DNA of 64,000 nucleotides from Crossaster papposus (lineage: Eukaryota; Echinodermata; Asteroidea; Velatida; Solasteridae), in assembly GCA_037893245.1 (NCBI GenBank), contig JBAIAA010000605.1, positions 1-64,000 on the forward strand. Reading direction: 5' to 3'. The translations under genes were made by a program, and so were the position numbers. A model generated the notes under the pieces. It searched no databases. It was given only the letters and a program-made list of their open reading frames with translations, and was not told where the DNA came from. Below are positions 1 through 8,011 of the stretch, in pieces (positions within the stretch are counted from its first letter, which is position 1; every line of letters begins with the position of its first letter).

Positions 1-160
1 CACCCAAAACTGATAAGAAATGGAAATATAAAGACCAAGACAATAATCTAATCTGTTTGATAAACCCCAGTGATGTTGGTTTGCATGAAACTTGGCCCTG
101 AACTTTGTTGATTTTAAACTGTTTTCAATGGGGCTTGAATTATGATAGTGCACCCTTAGT
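1..160. repeat. Dispersed repeat, copy 1 (pair with 12786-12950)
   Basis: About 150 bp here is nearly the same as 12786-12950, including the shared stretch around 'aaaccccagtgatgttggt' and 'cttggccctgaactttgttg', in the same orientation. It has no coding capacity. It continues left out of the window, so its full length and class are unknown; the second copy sits in intron 3 of the SDR9C gene. Confidence 0.7.
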
Positions 161-240
161 GGCTACGTTATAGACGAATCCAACGAAGGCCTTTTTTCAT
201 GCATCATTGGCGGCGGCGGCGTTTTACTTTTGGGGGGGCT
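156..240. repeat. Short dispersed repeat, pair with 3508-3590
   Basis: The block with 'gttatagacgaatccaacga' and a GGC-trinucleotide run followed by a G tract recurs at 3508-3590. In the second place the G tract and 'ggcttt' lead straight into the ATGGTGG end of a foldback element, so this copy looks like the uninserted version of that target site. Confidence 0.55.
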
Positions 241-264
241 TTGCTACGTTAATCTATTATACAC

Positions 265-428
265 AGCGCGATATGTGGCAGAGGGGTACCCCCTCTTATC
301 CCTATACTTTATACGCACTCAACACTATTGTAACCTAACCCATCCCCCCTTGAAACCTAAAAGATTACAATAAATAGGTTCTGGCAACACAAAAGAGGGG
401 GGTGGTTTTCTCTGCCACATATCGCGCT
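265..428. mobile_element. Small inverted-repeat element (MITE)
   Basis: The left end GCGCGATATGTGGCAGAG is inverted at the right end (CTCTGCCACATATCGCGC). The interior is about 130 bp, non-coding and C-rich. No transposase is present and the superfamily is not assignable. It lies just upstream of the first copy of the duplicated SDR promoter block. Confidence 0.6.
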
Positions 429-741
429 TCATATGTAATCTATAGTGATAGGGCTGGCCCCACACAATGTCCGTGTGCGCGTGCTCCACTGTCGAGTGTG
501 ATTGAATGTGTCTAATAAAAAGCTGCCGAAATTCGCGCTGCGTTGTGACGTTAGTCTGCGGGTATTACCAGAAAATATATAATTGACGAGGTTACACGGG
601 TCGCTAGAGGGGTCTATTCTTGTCTTTGTTATGCTCTGAATATGTGGTATGTATCCTACCAGAGAACGAGTTCCAAATTAAGGTCAGTCGTGGTGCAACC
701 ACGACACACACAAAACAGACACGTTTACAAACTTGAGGGAT

Positions 742-825
742 TAACTCAAGTGGTAGAGCGCTCGCTTTCTGTTTTGCTTGTGAGAGGTACAGGGATCGAT
801 ACCCAGATCTTCAAAATTGTCGTTC
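742..825 (+). repeat. tRNA-derived (SINE-like) sequence, copy 1
   Basis: An A-box-like stretch (AACTCAAGTGGTAGAGCG) and a B-box-like stretch (GGGATCGATACCC) sit at tRNA-like spacing. Acceptor-stem pairing is not convincing and the copy has drifted in the B box (AGGGATCGATACCCAG). I read it as a tRNA-derived SINE head or tRNA pseudogene rather than a working tRNA. The matching copy at 6585-6665 has a better-paired T arm. Confidence 0.5.
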
Positions 826-1039
826 TCTCTTTTTGCTGAAGAAATTCACTGGGATTACAACAGAATTCTCACCAGGGGGAATGAGCAGTGTACCTACTAC
901 TGTCTTGGTTCTCATTGGTGAACTTGTTGAGCAATTGCTGTTAACAATGAGATTTGATAGTTTGCTTGGCAAAAAGGCTTAGCGAGTTGCGTGGTTCTGA
1001 AAGGAACCGGAGGGAACTCAACGTTTCGGACAGTATGCT

Positions 1040-1179
1040 ATGGTGTTCCAAAGACGACAGATCGCCGTCGCCCCCGGCGTCGACGTCGCCTCTTCAGGGG
1101 CGACGTCGACGGCGACGTCGACGGCGACGGCGAGGTCGACGGCGACGGCGACGGCGATCTGTCGTCTTTGGAACACCAT
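1040..1179. mobile_element. 140-bp foldback element with perfect 8-bp TSD
   Basis: The terminal inverted repeat begins ATGGTGTTCCAAAGACGACA and the ends are exact complements over more than 30 bp. The flanks AGTATGCT (1032-1039) and AGTATGCT (1180-1187) are a perfect 8-bp target duplication, the size typical of hAT or P superfamily insertion. The interior consists almost only of CGACGG/CGTCGC triplet-like repeats and can fold into a long hairpin. It is absent from the second copy of the duplicated block, so it inserted after the duplication. Confidence 0.85.
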
Positions 1180-1566
1180 AGTATGCTCTTAACAATCTCA
1201 ACCCCAATGTTAGATCGCAAAGTATTCTGAAGAGTTTCATTTGTTTTGAAAGAAACAGAATAGACGACAAAGATTTTCAGAAACTTTATCAACTTATTTT
1301 ATATCAGAAAGTCCTGAGAGCCATGGAATTTGGTAATTGAATAAATCTGGCCCAGACTCGGGGCTTCCAATTCTGAATGTTTTGGCCGCGCACGCGCACA
1401 CCCGCTAAACATTGATGAAAGCAACCGTAATGCCTTTTCAATATGCAGGTGCAGTGTGTTGACCTATACCAATTGAACGCTATTTCACCTGTGCCTGAAG
1501 TGGTGCTATACGGTACACACCTAAAGTCGGTCTATTCGCCGTACTTCCTTCTTTCTGACGATCAAG

Positions 1567-1753
1567 ATGTACAAGGCACGTTTACTCTCAGTATGCTTCG
1601 CTCTTCTTTTTCCCACTGCTTGGTTTATATGGAAGGTGTCGGTTAAAGACTTGTTCATCGGGTTAGTTTTGGCCGTTGCTTTCCTGGTGTATCTTTGTTG
1701 GCGCGCGGGAGCACGGCTGCTACCAGCTCAAGGGAAGTCTGTATTAATCACAG
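1567..1753 (+). CDS. SDR9C-type oxidoreductase, alternative coding exon 1A
   Basis: This exon encodes the first 62 residues plus one base of the SDR9C enzyme described at 7825-14586: two hydrophobic segments (about residues 6-22 and 27-46), then the strand and turn leading into the cofactor-binding glycine motif (GKSVLITG). It starts at the ATG of MYKARLL and ends in the 5' splice site CACAG|GTAAAA, phase 1. It differs from exon 1B by only two residues (Gly instead of Leu at position 48, Val instead of Ile at 59) and shows no stop or frameshift. It can join exon 2 (11097) in frame, so it is a usable alternative first exon or a very young duplicate. An ATG 124 bp upstream is out of frame here but in frame in copy 2; the shared MYK start is therefore preferred. 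Confidence 0.8.
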
Positions 1754-1763
1754 GTAAAAGCAC

Positions 1764-1927
1764 AAAGTGTTGAATCCAACACTTACATGAGTTTGGAAGT
1801 GACCGCACTTTAAAGTGTTGAATCCAGCATTTGAAATGTTAAATCCAACACATAATTTAAACTGTTAATTTAACATTTTAAATGTTGGTCATTCACCGAA
1901 CTCATGTAAGTGTTGGATTCAACACTT
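1764..1927. mobile_element. Palindromic MITE just inside SDR intron 1 (copy 1)
   Basis: The end GTGTTGAATCCAACACTTAC is inverted at the other side (GTAAGTGTTGGATTCAACAC), and the terminal repeats are themselves short palindromes. It starts about 10 bp after the exon 1A donor. The corresponding copy after exon 1B (8022-8187) is decayed at both ends, so this element was already present before the block duplicated. Confidence 0.7.
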
Positions 1928-2370
1928 AGGTTTGCAGGTTATATGTTGATTATATAGAGGGCCTGTAGTCGGCATGCTATCCAGGATCCAACTAGTCTTG
2001 AATTAAGACTGTGTTTATCGTTAATTGTGTCGATTCTGCCGATCCTCGTTTAGTTGCAACAAGTACACCAATATAGGGGACTAGTGTAGTGTATACAGTA
2101 CACACTATATACACTCTTAACATCACCGAGCCGAGGGGCGGGATTATTTTTAACGAAACTCGATCCGAAGCGGGTTGAGGCCGATAGTGCCGGGAAGCAC
2201 ACCCACGCATTTCCGGCTTTGCTCGCTGCTGACAGACATTTCCGAACTTGAACTTGGCGTGTTTATGCGTCATCCGTTTTGAATTTGGGGAAATTTGCGT
2301 TTATATACGTCATCCGGCGCGAACTGGTTAACCCAGTCTTGACGCAAATCCTATGCCAGAAAAAGACCCC

Positions 2371-2371
<1 letters not shown>

Positions 2372-2401
<30 letters not shown>
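2372..2401. repeat. Poly-C tract
   Basis: An uninterrupted run of about 29 cytosines, after a short C-rich lead, sits where copy 1 of the duplicated block joins the 2403-2594 segment. Copy 2 has a shorter C tract at the same place (8646-8654) followed by 2.1 kb of unrelated elements, so the tract marks a rearrangement point. Confidence 0.8.
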
Positions 2402-2402
<1 letters not shown>

Positions 2403-2599
2403 TGACGTGCAAATCAAGTTTCCTCTAAAACGATGAGAGAATTATACATTGTTTCTGGTGAACTTTGACCCTGCATGCAGGATGTTAGCACCTCATGTTT
2501 CTGTCTGTGAACTTTGTATGACTATTAAGTTGACTGAATAACACCCATACACTGACGTTCCAGTTAGGGCGAATAATCTCGACCCAAAGAACACTTTGT

Positions 2600-2950
2600 A
2601 TAGGTTTCAGTTCGATTGCCTCGTGGGGGTTTTGAATAGCTGCATGCTTTAGAATTCGGTGTGACTCTAGAACGCTAGCCTGCAGGGGTGTAGAAATCCG
2701 GGGGAGGTGTATATCTCCCACAAACACGCGCGTTTTTTTACCCCTTGTGGTTAACACAATGGGCAAAGTGATCTCGTAACTTTCCATCAATAATCAACTT
2801 TAGGGAGAACAAATTCTACAAAAGCTTAAAATCATGAACAGCGTCATATATGCATTGTGTCATCTGCATGGTGTCAAATAGAAGCTCACCCTAACCCCAA
2901 CCCCTACTATCACGTTGTTTCTACGGCCGTTTGTTTTGTTTTGCCCTCCC
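2600..2950. other. No gene seen
   Basis: Unique-looking non-coding sequence between the duplicated block and the C-rich minisatellite. Open frames here have no recognisable protein features. Confidence 0.5.
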
Positions 2951-2954
2951 CGCA

Positions 2955-3236
2955 ACCCCCCCCCCCCCTTTTTTTCCCTCCCTTCCCTCAACCCCCACCC
3001 CCCTCTCAACAACCCCTCAACTCCCCTCAACACCCCCTCTCAACCCCCCCCCCCCCCCCCCCCCCTCTCAACCCCCCCCCCCCCCCCTCTCAACCCCCCC
3101 CCCTCTCAACCCCCCCCTCTCACCCCCCCCCCCTCTCAACCCCCCCACTCAACCCCCCCCCCCCCTCAACCCCCCCCCCCCCCCTCTCAACCCCCCCCCC
3201 CCCCCCCACCACCTCTCAACCCCCCCCCCCCCCCCC
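2955..3236. repeat. C-rich minisatellite (CTCAAC plus C runs)
   Basis: The stretch consists of CTCTCAAC-type units separated by runs of 6 to 20 cytosines. All three frames translate into Pro/Ser/Thr-Gln strings, which is composition rather than a gene. The C runs could form i-motifs, with G-quadruplexes on the other strand. Confidence 0.85.
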
Positions 3237-4089
3237 GAGGAGTCACACCACATGGCCAGTAGAACTGGATTCAGCTACTGAACCGTGCTCTACAGCTGGG
3301 ATACAACAGCGTGCATATTCGAGTATGCGCGGTAGAACGTGGGCGCAATGGGCTGGCTCCGCGATACGAGCAGAATTTCCCTGATTTCATAATGGGTCAC
3401 AGGACCAACATTCTTGCGCTAGCAGGCTCGCCTTTTAGCTGGCGCAACAGTCACCTGAATAGTACTTTTGCCGGCTCGCATGTTAGCATTTAATGATGGC
3501 TTCATCGGCCTTAGTGGCTGCGTTATAGACGAATCCAACGAAGGCCTTTCCATTCATCAGTGGCGGCGGCGGCCTTTTTACTTTTGGGGGGCTTTGTATG
3601 GTGGCCCTGAAGGGACTCCGCAGATCGTGAATATTGACGTCAATATTCACGACAAATTTCACGACTTTCCCAAAAAGTCGCGAATATTGACGTCAAATTT
3701 GACGTCGATATTCGCGTCAAATTTCACGAATTTCCCCGAAAGTCGCGAATATTGACGTCAATATTCGCGACAAAATTCACGACTTTCCTCAAAGTCGCGA
3801 ATATTGACGTCAATATTCACGTCAATATTCACGACTTTCCCAAAAAGTCGCGAATATTGACGTCAAATTTGACGTCAATATTCGCGACTTGCCCCCAAAG
3901 TCGCAAATATTTTGACGCGAATTTTTTTCCAGAAAGCTAGGTTTTAGCTAGTCTTGTTTCGGGGCGCGCACCGTCCGTCTAGTCTAGTACAGTATGCATG
4001 CAGTTCATCAATCATCAATACTCCGAAAACGGGCCTATTGAGGGCGCCCTCGATTGTCACGAGAGATCAGTGGATTTGTTTCAAGTGTA

Positions 4090-4477
4090 AAGGTAGGATA
4101 CACCATTGGTAATTGCTTGAATTATCATGAATGGGTGGATTTGGGGGGTTGTATTTTATAGTAAATCTCGTTTAACTGACCTGTCCGACGTTTTACAATA
4201 ATTTATGGATGGCGAAAAAATCACGAAAAAATGCGTTTGTTTTCAACAGCCGTCGGGCAGTTGAATATTCTTATGTTATTAAGTGTTTTTGGCGATCGCC
4301 ATCCGGCGATCGCGAATTTATTTTTATAAAATTATATTTTTCGGAATAATTACAGGATATCTAGCGCGATCATTTTGCTGGATGCCTAGAATCATAATTT
4401 ACCTTCGAATAAGTAAGATATTTCTTAATAATTCGGTAGTAAATATTTTTGATGTCTGCAAATGGTGTATCCTACCT
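4090..4477. mobile_element. MITE, AAGGTAGGATACACCATTGG family
   Basis: The terminal repeats AAGGTAGGATACACCA and TGGTGTATCCTACCTT bracket 390 bp of A/T-rich sequence. Relatives occur at 33661-34047 (inverted, full length), at 46247 onward (one end) and as a tandem array of ends at 52018-52225. It sits in the loop of a larger palindrome whose arms (about 4008-4085 and 4495-4590) share CGAGGGCGCCCTC. Confidence 0.8.
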
Positions 4478-4594
4478 TGAGTTCAGTTCACGAGATTTGT
4501 TTCTGAACTTGAAACAAATCCACTGATCTCTCGTGACAATCGAGGGCGCCCTCAATAAGCCCGTTTTCTGAGTATGGATGATCGATGAACAACT

Positions 4595-5034
4595 GGGGTG
4601 CGTTCCACTTACGCGAACGTTACCAACGTTGGCCAACGTTAGCGTTGTTCGCGTGAGTGGAACGCAATGTGCTCCAATTATGTTGGCCAACGTTAGCGAA
4701 AACGGCGAACGACATTCCGAGCTGTTCGCTGTTGGCCAGTGACGTATTTTAATGATGGCGAAGCGGTTAGCAGACGGCAGGGTTCTTTTCACAGTTTTTA
4801 TTTACGTTTTATACTTTTCCTTATAAACGGTGGATTGTTTTGAGCATTCACAGGGATCTTTTAAAGAAAAATAGTGAGTTGGACAAAAAGCAGCGAACCA
4901 AACAATGTCACTTTTACTGGGCGCCGCCATTTTGAAAACGTAGTTTTTAAAATATCGTTTCACTTCAACTAACGCCAACTCAAAACGTTGGCGAACGTTC
5001 GCGCAAACAGTTCGCATAAGTGGAACGCAGGCCC
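4595..5034. mobile_element. 440-bp MITE, GCGTTCCACTTACGCGAAC family, copy 1
   Basis: The left end starts GGGGTGCGTTCCACTTACGC, and the right end is its imperfect complement (GCATAAGTGGAACGCAGGCC). The interior is rich in GTTGGC/GCGAACG motifs. An inverted copy of exactly the same length lies at 8834-9273. Both carry short open frames only. Confidence 0.85.
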
Positions 5035-5388
5035 TGTATAGACGGACGGCGGGCCCCGGACAAATGAAATACTCGGTCTCGGAGCAAGACTAGCCAAAAC
5101 CTAGCTTGTGGAAAAAAATTCGCGTCAAAATATTTGCGACTTTGGGGGCAAGTCTCGAATATTGACGTCAAATTTGACGTCAATATTCGCGACATTTTGG
5201 GAAAGTCGTGAATATTGACGTCAATATTGACGTCAATATTCGCGACTTTGGGGAAAGTCGGGAATTTTGACGCGAATATCGACGTCAAATTTGACGTTAA
5301 TATTCGCGACTTTGAGGAAAGTTGTGAAATTTGTCGTGAATATTGACGTCAATATTCACGATCTGCGTAGTCCATTCAGGGCCACCAT

Positions 5389-5934
5389 AGCTTTGCGACG
5401 TAACCTATAGTGATAGGGCTGGCCCCACACAATGTCCGTGTGCGCGTGCTCCACTGCATGTGATTGAATTTGTCTAATAAATATATATATATTTAAATGC
5501 GCGCCCCGAAACAAGATTAGCTAAAACCTAGCTTACTGGGAAAAAATTCGCGTCAAAATATTTGCGACTTTGGGGGCAAGTCGCGAATATTGACGTCAAA
5601 TTTGACGTCAATATTCGCGACATTTTGGGAAAGTCGTGAATACTGACGTCAATATTGACGTCAATATTCGCGACTTTGTGGAAAGTCGGAAATTTTGACG
5701 CGAATATCGACGTCATATTTGACGTCAATATTCGCGACTTTGAGGAAAGTCGTGAATTTTGTCGCGAATATTGACGTCAATATTCGCGACTTTCGGGGAA
5801 ATTCGTGAAATTTGACGCGAATATCGACGTCAAATTTGACGTCAATATTCGCGCCTTTTTGAGAAAGTCGTAACATTTGTCGTGAATATTGACGTCAATA
5901 TTCACGATCTATGTAGTCCCTTCAGGGCCACCAT
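5389..5934. repeat. Extra right arm of the ATGGTGG foldback family plus 100-bp scrap of the SDR block
   Basis: Bases 5389-5490 are a truncated copy of the start of the duplicated SDR block. Bases 5495-5934 are a second right arm of the 3598-5388 element, ending in the same GGGCCACCAT and followed by the same AGCTTTGC flank. The arrangement looks like a local tandem duplication of 'right arm + flank'. Confidence 0.65.
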
Positions 5935-5970
5935 AGCTTTGCGACGTAATCTATAGTGATAGGGCTGGCC

Positions 5971-6286
5971 CACTGACCTCTACACCTGGACGGACCATTG
6001 TCTATATTCTGCTGTGCTAACACTTGAAGTCGGCGCGAACTGGAAGTGCAACATGGCGGACCCGAGACGTCACTGCTGTGAGCCAATGAAATGTCCAGGT
6101 GTGGAGGACAGCGGATTTATTCTGTACATTTTGTATTTATAAACATTACGTAATACGTATCGTACCAACACCTGGACATTTCATTGGCTCACAGAGTCAC
6201 GTCGTGGGTCCGCCATGTTGCACTTCTCCGCATGCCGACTTCAAAATGAAACAATGATGATCTGTCCATATGTATAGAGGTCAGTG
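5971..6286. mobile_element. MITE with perfect 8-bp TSD, CACTGACCTC family
   Basis: The ends CACTGACCTCTACACCTGG and TATAGAGGTCAGTG are inverted. The flanks GGCTGGCC (5963-5970) and GGCTGGCC (6287-6294) are a perfect 8-bp target duplication. Further inside are two inverted halves around ATTTCATTGGCTCACAG. Same family as 47188-47450, and related at the tips to 60173-63126. An 8-bp duplication fits hAT or P superfamily. It interrupts the SDR block where copy 1 (about 455) is uninterrupted. Confidence 0.88.
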
Positions 6287-6584
6287 GGCTGGCCCCACAC
6301 AATGTTCGTGTGCGCGTGCTCCACTGCATGTGATTGAATTTGTCTAATAAAAAACTGCTGAAATTCGCGCAGCGTTGTGACGTTTATAGTCTGCGGGTAT
6401 TACCAGAAAATATATCATTGACGAGGTTACACGGGTCGCTAGAGGGGTCTATTCTTGTCTTTGTTATGCTTTGAATATGTGGTATGTATCCTACCAGAGA
6501 ACGCGTTCCAAATTAAGGTCAGTCGTGGTGCAACCGCGACACACACAAAACAGACACGTTTTCAAACTTCTTTGTGCTTTGTGG

Positions 6585-6665
6585 GATTAACTCAAGTGGT
6601 AGAGCGCTCGCTTTCTGTTTTGCTTGTGAGAGGTACCGGGATCGATACCCGGATCTTAAAAATTG
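6585..6665 (+). repeat. tRNA-derived (SINE-like) sequence, copy 2
   Basis: The A-box stretch AACTCAAGTGGTAGAGCG and T-arm ACCGGGATCGATACCCGG are at tRNA spacing; the T stem is perfectly paired here, unlike in the copy at 742-825. The acceptor stem does not close, so this is more likely a SINE head or tRNA relic than a functional tRNA gene. Confidence 0.5.
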
Positions 6666-6731
6666 TCGTTCTCTCCTTTTGCTGAAGAAATTCCCAGAAT
6701 TCTCACCAGGGGAAATTAGCCGTGTATCCAC

Positions 6732-7015
6732 CAGGGATGTAGTCGAGTCCATCACAAGTCCCTGCAAGTCCCTGTAAGTCCCTGTAAGTCCCTGTAAGTC
6801 CCTGTAAGTCCCTGTAAGTCCCTTTAAGTCCCTGTAAGTCCATCACAAGTCCTTCAGTTCCAGATCAAATCACAAGCTATTTCAATCAGCTTTGACAAAG
6901 GCATTCCTTTGTCATTGTTCATCCAGTTACTTGTGACTGCCTTTATGAAGGGACTTGTGACTGTCTTCACGAAAGGACTTGTGAAAGGACTTGCAGGGAC
7001 TCGACTACAACCCTG
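6732..7015. mobile_element. hAT-like MITE with 10-bp repeat arms
   Basis: The ends CAGGGATGTAGTCGAGTCC and GGACTCGACTACAACCCTG are inverted, and CAGGG-type tips suit hAT. The flanks GTATCCAC and GTATTCAC (7 of 8) look like an 8-bp target duplication. The left arm contains a tandem run of the 10-mer GTCCCTGTAA; the right arm has inverted, diverged versions (GGACTTGTGA). Copy 1 of the SDR block has the empty site at about 888, so it inserted after the duplication. Confidence 0.82.
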
Positions 7016-7328
7016 GTATTCACTACTGTCTTGGTTCTCATTGGTGAACTTGTTGGGCAATTGCTCTTAACAATAAGATTTGATAGTTGTTTGCGGTAAC
7101 ACTATGTAAGTTTATTTAGTGAGTTGCGTCGTTAGGATCTTAACAATCTCAACCCCAATGTTAGATTGCAAAGTATTTAAAAAAGTTTCATTTGTTTTGA
7201 AAGAAACAGAATAGACGACAAAGATTTTCAGAAACTTTATCAAATTATTCTATATCAGAAAGTTCTGAGAGCCATGGAATTTGGTAATTGAATAAATCTG
7301 GCCCAGGCTCGGGGCTTCCAATTCTGAG

Positions 7329-7622
7329 GGGGAGTCGGGTTGGTGTAGCGGTTCTTTCCTCGCCTTCCACCACTATGACCCGGGTTCGAATCCGGCCTGG
7401 GCCAATATGTGGATTGGGTTTTCAGTCCCTGCCTGACTCCGTGGGTTTTTCCCCAGGATATTCTTCTGGGGTTTTCCTCCCACCTCTAAAACTGTAACTT
7501 CTTCACATTAATTGTTGAATGAAATACAAAATTGTTGAATGAAATTTGTTCCCGCCGTGAATATGGCCATTGATGCTGGTACGGCGTCAAACCCTAAAAA
7601 CCCACTCACTCACTCACTCACT
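7329..7622 (+). mobile_element. tRNA-derived SINE with 11-bp TSD
   Basis: The head contains GTTGGTGTAGCGGTTC (A-box-like) and GGGTTCGAATCC (B box); the tail is (CACT)n. The flanks CCAATTCTGAG at 7318-7328 and 7623-7633 are a perfect 11-bp target duplication. The corresponding place in copy 1 (about 1366-1378) is uninterrupted. This gives a clean filled/empty pair. Confidence 0.9.
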
Positions 7623-7824
7623 CCAATTCTGAGTGTTTTATCCGCGCACGCGCACACCCGCTAAACTTCGATGAAAGCAACCGTAATGCCTTTTCAATAT
7701 GCAGGTGCAGTGTGTTGACCTATACCAATTGAACGCTATTTCACCTGTTCCTGAAGTGGTGCTATACGGTATACACCTAAAGTTGGTCTATTCGCCGTAT
7801 ACTTCCTTCTTTCTGACGATCAAG

Positions 7825-8011
7825 ATGTACAAGGCACGTTTACTCTCAGTATGCTTCGCTCTTCTTTTTCCCACTGCTTGGTTTATATGGAAGGTGTCGG
7901 TTAAAGACTTGTTCATCGGGTTAGTTTTGGCCGTTGCTTTCCTGGTGTATCTTTGTTGGCGCGCGTTAGCACGGCTGCTACCAGCTCAAGGGAAGTCTAT
8001 ATTAATCACAG
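7825..8011 (+). CDS. SDR9C-type oxidoreductase, coding exon 1B (proximal)
   Basis: This is the proximal version of exon 1, 187 nt, with start MYKARLLSV and donor CACAG|GTAAAA. Compared with exon 1A it has Leu at position 48 and Ile at 59. The reading frame is open further upstream (from 7699), but in copy 1 the same region is shifted by a 2-bp difference near 7798, so the MYK methionine, common to both, is the likely start. Its closeness to exon 2 makes it the default first exon. Confidence 0.82.

Larger units (their letters stand above)
430..2595 (+). repeat. Segmental duplication copy 1: promoter/exon-1 block of the SDR9C gene
   Basis: From 'ctatagtgatagggctggcc' to about 2366 this block matches 6287-8645 at high identity, and 2403-2594 matches 10791-10977. 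It contains a tRNA-like stretch, SDR exon 1A (1567-1753) and a palindromic element (1764-1927). Copy 2 carries extra insertions (6732-7015, 7329-7622 and everything between 8650 and 10790) that are absent here, while this copy carries an insertion at 1040-1179 that is absent there. The insertions therefore post-date the duplication. Confidence 0.85.
3598..5388. mobile_element. 1.8-kb foldback element with ~400-bp inverted arms, carrying nested insertions
   Basis: The left end ATGGTGGCCCTGAAGG and right end CCATTCAGGGCCACCAT are inverted. The arms (3598-3985 and 5045-5388) are inverted copies built from degenerate repeats of a palindromic unit containing GACGTCAATATTCGCGACTT, followed by a unique stretch containing CTAGGTTTTAGCTAGTCTTG. 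The flanks GGCTTTGT and AGCTTTGC match at 6 of 8 positions, suggesting a decayed 8-bp target duplication. Between the arms lie a flanking palindrome (about 4008-4590), a MITE (4090-4477) and a second MITE (4595-5034). No transposase is present. Confidence 0.75.

Noticed and set aside
954-1292. Arginine-rich frames at the CGACGG repeat
   Set aside because: They lie in the 140-bp foldback insertion 1040-1179 and its flanks.
2857-3384. Proline-rich 115-175 codon frames
   Set aside because: They come from the CTCAAC/poly-C minisatellite; three frames are open at once and there is no splice or domain signal.
6585-6665. Functional tRNA gene
   Set aside because: The T arm pairs but the acceptor stem does not; it is repeated within a duplicated block and looks like a SINE head.
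6732-7015. CRISPR-like array (10-bp repeats)
   Set aside because: Repeats are contiguous 10-mers without spacers inside a hAT-like MITE in a eukaryotic genome.
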